NCBI GenBank assembly: GCA_951217055.1
Contig: OX578282.1
Coordinates: 70,647,092 to 70,711,091 of the forward strand
Direction: 5' to 3'
Source: Gerris lacustris
Lineage: Eukaryota; Arthropoda; Insecta; Hemiptera; Gerridae
DNA length: 64,000 bases
Positions 26,851 through 39,800 of this stretch are shown one piece after another. The notes beneath the pieces were generated by a model, which had not been told where the DNA came from, made no database searches, and saw only the letters and a program-made list of their open reading frames with translations. Within the stretch, counting starts at the first letter, position 1. Every line of letters begins with the position of its first letter. Both the position numbers and the translations under genes were made by a program.

Positions 26851-29020
26851 ATAACACTGAGGGACTCCTACCACTTACCTACAAAGAAATTTAAAGTAGA
26901 AGAATGTAGTTTTCAGACCCAGCAAACCCCATATCTCTATCTACTACAGAAGCTGAGCTATAAGTGTTCAAAAAAGTGCGGTTTTTTTGCCCACCCTGTA
27001 TATATTTGTAATCTACTCTTCAGTAGCATTCATTTGATACCCATCTCAAAAATTTAAAAAAAAATAAATATTAGATGTTTTCACATTTTTGCGCATGCGC
27101 GCATATTAAATGATAAACTTCTCTATATTTTCCCTATGTGTGGGTCAAAAAGTTACGCCAGTATTTTAAATTTTAAATCTCCGTCGCGAACAGTTCGGGC
27201 CCTATGAACTAAAGAGCGACGGACGGACGGACACATCTCCATCGGCATAAGGGTTTTGAGAAGAATCTACAAAACCCTTAAAAGTAGACGAATGTGGTTT
27301 CATACGGACGAACAATAACTGTTTTAGTGCTGATAGCATCTAACAATAACTGTTTTAGGGATGATATTTGATATCAAGTTTAACAACGGTTGTTTTAGTG
27401 TTAAATATATTAAACTATCCCTGTTTGTTATGTAGTTGTTATATTATTGTCAATTATATTTCAATATTCGAGGATATTAGCATAAAAGACGGATCCACAC
27501 ATTTTCAGCGGTATTTCCAGCTACCGATTCATCAAAAATCATGAATCACATGAATCACAACACCCCCTCATAAACATTTGAGTAAAGTAGCCACCTTACA
27601 CTCTAGTCACATATTCAGTATTTGTCGAGTACTGAACATTTGATATCCGGCAGCATCAAATACCCGAATGTTCGGTAAGTAGCCACCTTACACTCTAGTC
27701 ACATTTTCAGCATTTGTCCCCTTTTATTAGTATTTTATCATTAGCAAACTTAAATGTGTAGAGATGGACGAATACGTGAATCCTTGGTTTAAATTATATT
27801 TCTGATACCCTTTTATTTATCGTATGATCATCAAGTGTGGCATTGATATCATTGTAAAATGTTTACCTCCCCCCCCCCCCCCTCCATCCATGAATCAATA
27901 AAAATATAGTATACTTTCTTTTTCATATATAATATGGCGTCACTGAATTGATCACCTATAGTATCTAATTTAATCAATTTATTGTTAAACATTATGTACT
28001 CATCAAGAGTTCAACATTGGCGTACAAAGCAGGGGGGACATGATTACATGACCTGAACTCGCAACGCATTTAAAAAACACAGTCATGACAGATAAATCGG
28101 CATTGTCTGTAAATATTTGCCTATGAAATTAAAAACATTAAACAAATATAACTAGGTCGCATACACTAAATCGGCCCGTTTGCCGGCTGGACCCGGTTTT
28201 TTGCCGATGGAATAAATGCATTAACAGTAGATCGGCCCTATCCAACTCGGATTTTAATTAATAATTATATAATATATAGATGAGTGTATCCGTAAATACC
28301 ACGTTAATTTATATAATGGGCAAAAGTAATTTATAGACGTGTAATTTACAAAACTGTACATGTCTGGTCGTAAAAACTTAACTTCAGGGCCTCCTTGATC
28401 ATCGTTATCTTTCGTTCCAACAAATTAAATAGCTTACTTTGTTTACTTATATTAAAGTCCAAAAAATAATTGAAAATGTTTCCTACAAATACATTAGTAC
28501 TACTTACAAGCTAAATATAAATATGAATCCTAATCACAAGTCCTCACTACTAAAACAAAATACCATTATGATATTTAACATTAACACGATCTAAGTTAAA
28601 TTAACCAAATCTTCCACTCTAATTCTAGAACATTTTCACTCTTTCTACTGTACTACTGCTACAGATTAATGAAAAATAATTAATGTTTAAAATAATTAAA
28701 TGTTGATAATAATTAGTTATTTTCTTACAAGCATGCATTTTATTTTATTTTACTATTTTCTTCGTGACCAAAAAAAAATTTACCGCCAAGGTTGAGAATA
28801 GCTTTTCTAGCCCAAAGACTCGCGGTTTTTTTTGGTTTGTTCGGAAATTGGCCCAAACCAACTGGAAAAGTCCAAAAAGTAAAAAAATAAATAAATGCCC
28901 ACATAAAAAATTAAAGATGGCGGTGGCAACTTAAAGTTTTTGGAGGCTTATTGCGGCTAAACAGTATGTTGTATAGAAGCAGATCGTATCAGCGGTAAAT
29001 GATTTTAAAAGATCTACTTT
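26851..29020. other. AT-rich non-coding DNA
   Basis: No gene supported. Contains a two-copy segment GTAGCCACCTTACACTCTAG (27583 and 27672 regions, about 85 bp apart), three related TAACAATAACTGTTTTAG-like phrases (27300-27400), and a C run at about 27870-27882. Confidence 0.5.
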
Positions 29021-29021
29021 G

Positions 29022-29095
29022 GCCTTATGTAGTAACTTCCAGGTAGTAACTTCCCGGTAGTAACTTTCAGGTAGTAACTTATCGATACTACCTTA
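29022..29095 (+). repeat. Short tandem repeat GGTAGTAACTTCC
   Basis: About four imperfect 15-16-bp units. Confidence 0.7.
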
Positions 29096-29124
29096 AATAG
29101 AGCTAAATTTGATATATTTAAATT

Positions 29125-29725
29125 CCTTTTTTACTTTCTCTTATAAAGAGAAAGTATTGTGATGGCGCGAATATTCGATTTTGAGATTTTGATGGATTTA
29201 CACGTTTTGAGGTCTCCTGTGTCCAAAAAAGTGGTTTTTACAAAATTTCTGTCTGTCTGTCTGTCTGTCTGTAGTCTGTCTGATTTTGACGAAATTTGGC
29301 ATACACTTTCAGACAAATCATACCCCGAGGCGAAATCGAGAAATGAATTTTAGCTTCGAATTTGGGGGCGCTCCCCCCAAAAAATCTGAAAAAACGTGAA
29401 AAATATTATTTCTCGAAAACGGTTCCGACGCTTTTGATTAAAAAATTCTAAAATGTAGCCCATTTAAGTACAAATCTAACGATATAAGCCGTTTTCCCGG
29501 GAAAAATCTAGTTCCTGAGAAAAAAAAGCTTAAAACTCGGACGGAGAGAGCCCAGGTTCGATTCCCCGCCTAGGAGAAGTTATATTCATGATAAATTTTG
29601 ATTAAATGTTCAATAATAATTAAATTTACATACGAAAATTAATAAATGGAAAACACTGGGCTAAATAATTATGAACTCGTATATGAAAAAGTTTGTCTGA
29701 GTTGTCTCGGACCTTTTTTTTTATA
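29125..29725 (+). repeat. Dispersed repeat with tRNA-like segment
   Basis: Starts with a hairpin of TACTTTCTC type and carries (GTCT)n at about 29250-29280. Near 29540-29575 there is a tRNA-like segment with B box GGTTCGATTCC. Inverted copies: 58690-59310 (nearly full) and 49230-49475 (internally deleted, inside a hAT element). Confidence 0.75.
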
Positions 29726-30040
29726 CTTTACGCTCCTTTGGCGTCGGCAATTTTTGAACGATTACATTTCTGATGCTCAAACCTCACACTAATGCTCTTT
29801 AAATCGAGTATTTATTATTTTATTAATTTGTGCTAGAACTAGAGTTATTAATTATTTTCTGGTGCAACTGCCGTATTGAGAGACTACTGTAATTAAATTA
29901 ATGCACCAATGGTTGATATTTGTTCAATGACTTCCCAGGCTAAGTGGTTTTGACTTCGTTTATTTTCTCATTTATTATATTTTTTTTAGCATTATTATTT
30001 ATTACTATATTACATAGTTTCAATTGGCTATTTTTTTTAA
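29726..30040. other. AT-rich DNA, nothing recognised
   Basis: No reading frame or repeat identified. Confidence 0.4.
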
Positions 30041-30237
30041 TATAAAAATAGACTCCAAGCTACATTTGGAGAGCATTATATTCCTAGTAATGGAATGAAT
30101 GATATACGAGCTGATTCTATTCTTTGGAAGCAAAACTATTTAGGCATTTCATTTAATTAATAGGCCGAGATGATTATAGGAAACATACCCACTAACACCA
30201 AGCATGAGCCCCGTGCAGAGCGGGGGCTGAAGGCTAG
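30041..30237 (+). mobile_element. Helitron-like 3' end
   Basis: GCCCCG and CGGGGGC form a stem at 30208-30227, followed by CTAG (30234-30237) and T, the CTRR-T pattern of Helitrons. About 90 bp are similar to the end at 61522. The 5' boundary was not found. Confidence 0.55.
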
Positions 30238-30263
30238 TTAATTATAATTGCAGTATTCTTAAT

Positions 30264-33200
30264 AATTATTAGTTAGAATTTACATGAATGTAATATCGAG
30301 GTAGTTTTCTTTATTATTATTAGTTAGAATTTACATGAATGTTATATCGAGGTAGTTTTCTTTATTATTATTAGTTAGAATTTACATGAATGTTATATCG
30401 AGGTAGTTTTCTTTATACTTATTAGTTAGAATTTACATGAATGTTATATCGAGGTAGTTTTCTTTATAATTATTAGTTAGAATTTACATGAATGTTATAT
30501 CGAGGTAGTTTTCTTTATTATTATTAGTTAGAATTTACATGAATGTTATATCGAGGTAGTTTTCTTTATAATTATAAGTTAGAATTTACATGAATGTTAT
30601 ATCGAGGTAGTTTTCTTTATAATTATTAGTTAGAATTTACATGACTGTTATATCGAGGTAGTTTTCTTTATTATTATTAGTTAGAATTTACATGAATGTT
30701 ATATCGAGGTAGTTTTCTTTATAATTATAAGTTAGAATTTACATGAATGTTATATCGAGGTAGTTTTCTTTATTATTATTAGTTAGAATTTACATGAATG
30801 TTATATCGAGGTAGTTTTCTTTATACTTATTAGTTAGAATTTACATGAATGTTATATCGAGGTAGTTTTCTTTATTATTATTAGTTAGAATTTACATGAA
30901 TGTTATATCGAGGTAGTTTTCTTTATACTTATTAGTTAGAATTTACATGAATGTTATATCGAGGTAGTTTTCTTTATTATTATTAGTTAGAATTTACATG
31001 AATGTTATATCGAGGTAGTTTTCTTTATAATTATAAGTTAGAATTTACATGAATGTTATATCGAGGTAGTTTTCTTTATAATTATTAGTTAGAATTTACA
31101 TGAATGTTATATCGAGGTAGTTTTCTTTATTATTATTAGTTAGAATTTACATGAATGTTATATCGAGGTAGTTTTCTTTATAATTATAAGTTAGAATTTA
31201 CATGAATGTTATATCGAGGTAGTTTTCTTTATAATTATTAGTTAGAATTTACATGAATGTTATATCGAGGTAGTTTTCTTTATAATTATTAGTTAGAATT
31301 TACATGAATGTTATATCGAGGTAGTTTTCTTTATACTTATTAGTTAGAATTTACATGAATGTTATATCGAGGTAGTTTTCTTTATAATTATTAGTTAGAA
31401 TTTACATGAATGTTATATCGAGGTAGTTTTCTTTATACTTATTAGTTAGAATTTACATGAATGTTATATCGAGGTAGTTTTCTTTATACTTATTAGTTAG
31501 AATTTACATGAATGTTATATCGGGGTAGTTTTCTTTATAATTATTAGTTAGAATTTACATGAATGTTATATCGAGGTAGTTTTCTTTATACTTATTAGTT
31601 AGAATTTACATGAATGTTATATCGAGGTAGTTTTCTTTATACTTATTAGTTAGAATTTACATGAATGTTATATCGGGGTAGTTTTCTTTATAATTATTAG
31701 TTAGAATTTACATGAATGTTATATCGAGGTAGTTTTCTTTATACTTATTAGTTAGAATTTACATGAATGTTATATCGAGGTAGTTTTCTTTATAATTATT
31801 AGTTAGAATTTACATGAATGTTATATCGGGGTAGTTTTCTTTATAATTATTAGTTAGAATTTACATGAATGTTATATCGAGGTAGTTTTCTTTATACTTA
31901 TTAGTTAGAATTTACATGAATGTTATATCGAGGTAGTTTTCTTTATTATTATTAGTTAGAATTTACATGAATGTTATATCGAGGTAGTTTTCTTTATTAT
32001 TATTAGTTAGAATTTACATGAATGTTATATCGAGGTAGTTTTCTTTATACTTATTAGTTAGAATTTACATGAATGTTATATCGAGGTAGTTTTCTTTATA
32101 ATTATTAGTTAGAATTTACATGAATGTTATATCGAGGTAGTTTTCTTTATTATTATTAGTTAGAATTTACATGAATGTTATATCGAGGTAGTTTTCTTTA
32201 TAATTATAAGTTAGAATTTACATGAATGTTATATCGAGGTAGTTTTCTTTATAATTATTAGTTAGAATTTACATGACTGTTATATCGAGGTAGTTTTCTT
32301 TATTATTATTAGTTAGAATTTACATGAATGTTATATCGAGGTAGTTTTCTTTATAATTATAAGTTAGAATTTACATGAATGTTATATCGAGGTAGTTTTC
32401 TTTATTATTATTAGTTAGAATTTACATGAATGTTATATCGAGGTAGTTTTCTTTATACTTATTAGTTAGAATTTACATGAATGTTATATCGAGGTAGTTT
32501 TCTTTATTATTATTAGTTAGAATTTACATGAATGTTATATCGAGGTAGTTTTCTTTATAATTATAAGTTAGAATTTACATGAATGTTATATCGAGGTAGT
32601 TTTCTTTATTATTATTAGTTAGAATTTACATGAATGTTATATCGAGGTAGTTTTCTTTATACTTATTAGTTAGAATTTACATGAATGTTATATCGAGGTA
32701 GTTTTCTTTATTATTATTAGTTAGAATTTACATGAATGTTATATCGAGGTAGTTTTCTTTATTATTATTAGTTAGAATTTACATGAATGTTATATCGAGG
32801 TAGTTTTCTTTATACTTATTAGTTAGAATTTACATGAATGTTATATCGAGGTAGTTTTCTTTATTATTATTAGTTAGAATTTACATGAATGTTATATCGA
32901 GGTAGTTTTCTTTATAATTATAAGTTAGAATTTACATGAATGTTATATCGAGGTAGTTTTCTTTATAATTATCAGTTAGAATTTACATGAATGTTATATC
33001 GAGGTAGTTTTCTTTATTATTATTAGTTAGAATTTACATGAATGTTATATCGAGGTAGTTTTCTTTATAATTATAAGTTAGAATTTACATGAATGTTATA
33101 TCGAGGTAGTTTTCTTTATAATTATTAGTTAGAATTTACATGAATGTTATATCGAGGTAGTTTTCTTTATAATTATAAGTTAGAATTTACATGAATGTTA

Positions 33201-35324
33201 TATCGAGGTAGTTTTCTTTATTATTATTAGTTAGAATTTACATGAATGTTATATCGAGGTAGTTTTCTTTATACTTATTAGTTAGAATTTACAAGAATGT
33301 TATATCGAGGTAGTTTTCTTTATTATTATTAGTTAGAATTTACATGAATGTTATATCGAGGTAGTTTTCTTTATTATTATTAGTTAGAATTTACATGAAT
33401 GTTATATCGAGGTAGTTTTCTTTATAATTATAAGTTAGAATTTACATGAATGTTATATCGAGGTAGTTTTCTTTATAATTATTAGTTAGAATTTACATGA
33501 ATGTTATATCGAGGTAGTTTTCTTTATACTTATTAGTTAGAATTTACATGAATGTTATATCGAGGTAGTTTTCTTTATAATTATTAGTTAGAATTTACAT
33601 GAATGTTATATCGAGGTAGTTTTCTTTATACTTATTAGTTAGAATTTACATGAATGTTATATCGAGGTAGTTTTCTTTATACTTATTAGTTAGAATTTAC
33701 ATGAATGTTATATCGGGGTAGTTTTCTTTATAATTATTAGTTAGAATTTACATGAATGTTATATCGAGGTAGTTTTCTTTATACTTATTAGTTAGAATTT
33801 ACATGAATGTTATATCGAGGTAGTTTTCTTTATACTTATTAGTTAGAATTTACATGAATGTTATATCGGGGTAGTTTTCTTTATAATTATTAGTTAGAAT
33901 TTACATGAATGTTATATCGAGGTAGTTTTCTTTATACTTATTAGTTAGAATTTACATGAATGTTATATCGAGGTAGTTTTCTTTATAATTATTAGTTAGA
34001 ATTTACATGAATGTTATATCGGGGTAGTTTTCTTTATAATTATTAGTTAGAATTTACATGAATGTTATATCGAGGTAGTTTTCTTTATTATTATTAGTTA
34101 GAATTTACATGAATGTTATATCGAGGTAGTTTTCTTTATACTTATTAGTTAGAATTTACATGAATGTTATATCGAGGTAGTTTTCTTTATAATTATTAGT
34201 TAGAATTTACATGAATGTTATATCGAGGTAGTTTTCTTTATTATTATTAGTTAGAATTTACATGAATGTTATATCGAGGTAGTTTTCTTTATAATTATAA
34301 GTTAGAATTTACATGAATGTTATATCGAGGTAGTTTTCTTTATAATTATTAGTTAGAATTTACATGACTGTTATATCGAGGTAGTTTTCTTTATTATTAT
34401 TAGTTAGAATTTACATGAATGTTATATCGAGGTAGTTTTCTTTATAATTATAAGTTAGAATTTACATGAATGTTATATCGAGGTAGTTTTCTTTATTATT
34501 ATTAGTTAGAATTTACATGAATGTTATATCGAGGTAGTTTTCTTTATACTTATTAGTTAGAATTTACATGAATGTTATATCGAGGTAGTTTTCTTTATTA
34601 TTATTAGTTAGAATTTACATGAATGTTATATCGAGGTAGTTTTCTTTATAATTATAAGTTAGAATTTACATGAATGTTATATCGAGGTAGTTTTCTTTAT
34701 TATTATTAGTTAGAATTTACATGAATGTTATATCGAGGTAGTTTTCTTTATACTTATTAGTTAGAATTTACATGAATGTTATATCGAGGTAGTTTTCTTT
34801 ATTATTATTAGTTAGAATTTACATGAATGTTATATCGAGGTAGTTTTCTTTATTATTATTAGTTAGAATTTACATGAATGTTATATCGAGGTAGTTTTCT
34901 TTATAATTATAAGTTAGAATTTACATGAATGTTATATCGAGGTAGTTTTCTTTATAATTATTAGTTAGAATTTACATGACTGTTATATCGAGGTAGTTTT
35001 CTTTATTATTATTAGTTAGAATTTACATGAATGTTATATCGAGGTAGTTTTCTTTATAATTATAAGTTAGAATTTACATGAATGTTATATCGAGGTAGTT
35101 TTCTTTATTATTATTAGTTAGAATTTACATGAATGTTATATCGAGGTAGTTTTCTTTATACTTATTAGTTAGAATTTACATGAATGTTATATCGAGGTAG
35201 TTTTCTTTATAATTATAAGTTAGAATTTACATGAATGTTATATCGAGGTAGTTTTCTTTATACTTATTAGTTAGAATTTACATGACTGTTATATCGAGGT
35301 AGTTTTCTTTATAATTATTAGTTA
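30264..35324 (+). repeat. 51-bp satellite, array 1 (about 99 copies)
   Basis: The unit contains TTAGTTAGAATTTACATGAA, TGTTATATCGAGGTAG and TTTTCTTTATA. Period is exactly 51 bp. Variants occur at the junction (ATTATTAG, ATAATTATAAG, ATACTTATTAG) and as GGGG for GAGG. A rare CATGACTG variant recurs at intervals of exactly 32, 41, 12 and 6 units. Confidence 0.97.
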
Positions 35325-36810
35325 ATAAATTGCTACCAATTCATCAAATTACTTATGAAAAATTATATCAACAACCGAATATACATATACCCAAACTTAC
35401 TTATCCTTACAATGACATAACATTTCAAGACCAACTCACTAAATTGAATCCAAAAGTAACCTACAAAATATTTACAGACGGATCAAAACAACAAAACATA
35501 TCAGGATACTCATACTATGACCCTCAATTAAAACAAGGCATTGGCTACTCATGTTCTCAACAAGCTAGTATATATACATTAGAAAGTTTAGCCATTCTAC
35601 AAGCGCTAGAATACATCAACACATTACAAAATAACTATTACAAATACACAATAGCATGTGACAACCAGGGAGTTCTTAAAAAACTAGACAACATTTCATA
35701 CACAACACACTTGGATCACATCTTCATGAATATATTAAACAATATAGCAGAAATCAAAAGAAGCAAGAAAGAAATAGACTTTATATGGGTCAAATCACAT
35801 CAAGGAATTACAGAAAATGTGGAAGCAGACAAACTTGCCAAAACCCCTACAAAACAATCAGACAAAAAAATACCAACAAGAGATCTAATAGCAGTATCTA
35901 AAAAGAATATGTTTGAAAATGGAACATGAAACTCCAAGAAGAACCAGAAAAAGCAAGAAATTTCGAATCAATTATCAAAAAAGTTCCAACTAAACCATGG
36001 TTCTGGAAATCAAAATTACCACGTAAGGATGTAATCAAAATTAATAGATTGAGAAGTTACCATGCAAGATGCATTCAATACCACTATATGATAGGACTAA
36101 GTGATTCGCCTATATGTTACACATGTCCAAATAAAGAAGAAAGTATGACTCACATCCTATTGGAATGTCCTAAGTACAAATCCGAACGTACCAAATTATT
36201 CAAAGAACTTAAAATTCAAGATATTCAAGATGAAAAAGAAAAAATCAAGACCATACTTTTCTCAAAATTAAAAAATATTACACTTACACTAAAATTCGTA
36301 AAAGAAATAAATTACTCCCCTTAGCCTAAAATTGTAAATTCTAGAGACCACTCACCAACAGAAACCCACAAACGAAATAAAAATAAATCAATAAATAAAA
36401 ATTAGTTAGGGAAAACATAGGAAGAATTTTTGAAGGACTCGGGTCCACCCAACCTAATTGAGGTTTTCTGTGGTTTCCCTCAATTTACTAGGCAAATGCC
36501 AGGTTGGTCCACTCTTAAGTCAGTCCACAGACTGCCTATGATACCCGTTTAAATACCTGCAAACAACCCTAACAAAAATCCAATCAAAAATTTCCGTTTA
36601 GAAAAATAAAAATATAAATATATACTCCAAAATTGTCCATTATACCCTTCCCCAAATTTGATTAAAAAGCTCCAATCCCTTACAAAATATTAAAAAAAAA
36701 AAAGGCACAAAATAACCCCTCTCAAAATAACATTATGGCTCCGGTAAACACAAATATTTTTTTTGTTACTTATGCCAATAAAGAATTTGTTTAAAAAAAA
36801 AAAAAAAATT
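35325..36810 (+). mobile_element. 5'-truncated LINE inserted in the satellite
   Basis: Interrupts the 51-bp array, ends with an A tail (about 36793-36808), and is flanked by ATTATTAGTTA on both sides (35314-35324 and 36811-36821), although this is also satellite sequence. Encodes RNase H and a zinc knuckle. Confidence 0.85.
35330..36324 (+). pseudogene. LINE ORF2 3' remnant: RNase H and zinc knuckle, frame-broken
   Basis: The first frame (to 35929) holds an RNase H with FTDGSK, a Glu in LESLAILQALEYI, Asp in ACDNQGV and WVKSHQGITENVEADKLAK. It stops at a TGA (35927-35929). A second frame from 35926 to 36324 continues with PTKPWFWKSKLPRKD and the knuckle CYTC...MTHILLECPKYK. The join contains at least one indel, and the TGA follows GT where related proteins usually have a tryptophan; both are breaks of one original ORF. 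It differs strongly in sequence and base use (very A-rich) from the LINE at 14860, so it is another family. Confidence 0.8.
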
Positions 36811-39800
36811 ATTATTAGTTAGAATTTACATGAATGTTATATCGAGGTAGTTTTCTTTATACTTATTAGTTAGAATTTACATGAATGTTATATCGAGGTA
36901 GTTTTCTTTATACTTATTAGTTAGAATTTACATGAATGTTATATCGAGGTAGTTTTCTTTATAATTATTAGTTAGAATTTACATGAATGTTATATCGGGG
37001 TAGTTTTCTTTATACTTATTAGTTAGAATTTACATGAATGTTATATCGAGGTAGTTTTCTTTATTATTATTAGTTAGAATTTACATGAATGTTATATCGA
37101 GGTAGTTTTCTTTATAATTATTAGTTAGAATTTACATGAATGTTATATCGAGGTAGTTTTCTTTATAATTATTAGTTAGAATTTACATGAATGTTATATC
37201 GGGGTAGTTTTCTTTATACTAATTAGTTAGAATTTACATGAATGTTATATCGGGGTAGTTTTCTTTATAATTATTAGTTAGAATTTACATGAATGTTATA
37301 TCGGGGTAGTTTTCTTTATAATTATTAGTTAGAATTTACATGAATGTTATATCGAGGTAGTTTTCTTTATACTTATTAGTTAGAATTTACATGAATGTTA
37401 TATCGAGGTAGTTTTCTTTATAATTATTAGTTAGAATTTACATGAATGTTATATCGGGGTAGTTTTCTTTATAATTATTAGTTAGAATTTACATGAATGT
37501 TATATCGAGGTAGTTTTCTTTATTATTATTAGTTAGAATTTACATGAATGTTATATCGAGGTAGTTTTCTTTATAATTATTAGTTAGAATTTACATGAAT
37601 GTTATATCGAGGTAGTTTTCTTTATAATTATTAGTTAGAATTTACATGAATGTTATATCGGGGTAGTTTTCTTTATACTTATTAGTTAGAATTTACATGA
37701 ATGTTATATCGGGGTAGTTTTCTTTATACTTATTAGTTAGAATTTACATGAATGTTATATCGAGGTAGTTTTCTTTATTATTATTAGTTAGAATTTTCAT
37801 GAATGTTATATCGAGGTAGTTTTCTTTATAATTATTAGTTAGAATTTACATGAATGTTATATCGAGGTAGTTTTCTTTATACTTATTAGTTAGAATTTAC
37901 ATGAATGTTATATCGAGGTAGTTTTCTTTATTATTATTAGTTAGAATTTTCATGAATGTTATATCGAGGTAGTTTTCTTTATACTTATTAGTTAGAATTT
38001 ACATGAATGTTATATCGAGGTAGTTTTCTTTATAATTATTAGTTAGAATTTACATGAATGTTATATCGAGGTAGTTTTCTTTATAATTATTAGTTAGAAT
38101 TTACATGAATGTTATATCGAGGTAGTTTTCTTTATAATTATTAGTTAGAATTTACATGAATGTTATATCGAGGTAGTTTTCTTTATAATTATTAGTTAGA
38201 ATTTACATGAATGTTATATCGAGGTAGTTTTCTTTATAATTATTAGTTAGAATTTACATGAATGTTATATCGAGGTAGCTTTCTTTATAATTATTAGTTA
38301 GAATTTACATGAATGTTATATCGAGGTAGTTTTCTTCATAATTATTAGTTAGAATTTACATGAATGTTATATCGACGTAGTTTTCTTTATAATTATTAGT
38401 TAGAATTAACATGAATGTTATATCGAGGTAGTTTTCTTTATAATTATTAGTTAGAATTTACATGAATGTTATATCGGGGTAGTTTTCTTTATAATTATTA
38501 GTTAGAATTTACATGAATGTTATATCGAGGTAGTTTTCTTTATACTTATTAGTTAGAATTTACATGAATGTTATATCGAGGTAGTTTTCTTTATAATTAT
38601 TAGTTAGAATTTACATGAATGTTATATCGGGGTAGTTTTCTTTATAATTATTAGTTAGAATTTACATGAATGTTATATCGAGGTAGTTTTCTTTATTATT
38701 ATTAGTTAGAATTTACATGAATGTTATATCGAGGTAGTTTTCTTTATAATTATTAGTTAGAATTTACATGAATGTTATATCGAGGTAGTTTTCTTTATAA
38801 TTATTAGTTAGAATTTACATGAATGTTATATCGGGGTAGTTTTCTTTATACTTATTAGTTAGAATTTACATGAATGTTATATCGGGGTAGTTTTCTTTAT
38901 ACTTATTAGTTAGAATTTACATGAATGTTATATCGAGGTAGTTTTCTTTATTATTATTAGTTAGAATTTTCATGAATGTTATATCGAGGTAGTTTTCTTT
39001 ATAATTATTAGTTAGAATTTACATGAATGTTATATCGAGGTAGTTTTCTTTATACTTATTAGTTAGAATTTACATGAATGTTATATCGAGGTAGTTTTCT
39101 TTATTATTATTAGTTAGAATTTTCATGAATGTTATATCGAGGTAGTTTTCTTTATAATTATTAGTTAGAATTTACATGAATGTTATATCGAGGTAGTTTT
39201 CTTTATAATTATTAGTTAGAATTTACATGAATGTTATATCGAGGTAGTTTTCTTTATAATTATTAGTTAGAATTTACATGAATGTTATATCGAGGTAGTT
39301 TTCTTTATAATTATTAGTTAGAATTTACATGAATGTTATATCGAGGTAGTTTTCTTTATAATTATTAGTTAGAATTTACATGAATGTTATATCGAGGTAG
39401 TTTTCTTTATAATTATTAGTTAGAATTTACATGAATGTTATATCGAGGTAGCTTTCTTTATAATTATTAGTTAGAATTTACATGAATGTTATATCGAGGT
39501 AGTTTTCTTCATAATTATTAGTTAGAATTTACATGAATGTTATATCGACGTAGTTTTCTTTATAATTATTAGTTAGAATTAACATGAATGTTATATCGAG
39601 GTAGTTTTCTTTATTATTATTAGTTAGAATTTTCATGAATGTTATATCGAGGTAGTTTTCTTTATGATAATTAGTTAGAATTTACATGAATGTTATATCG
39701 AGGTAGTTTTCTTCATAATTATTAGTTAGAATTTACATGAATGTTATATCGAGGTAGTTTTCTTCATAATTATAAGTTAGAATTTACATGAATGTTATAT

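Noticed and set aside
29540..29580. Functional tRNA gene
   Set aside because: Has a B box but the segment recurs as a dispersed repeat (58835-58880) and no full cloverleaf could be drawn; more likely SINE-derived.
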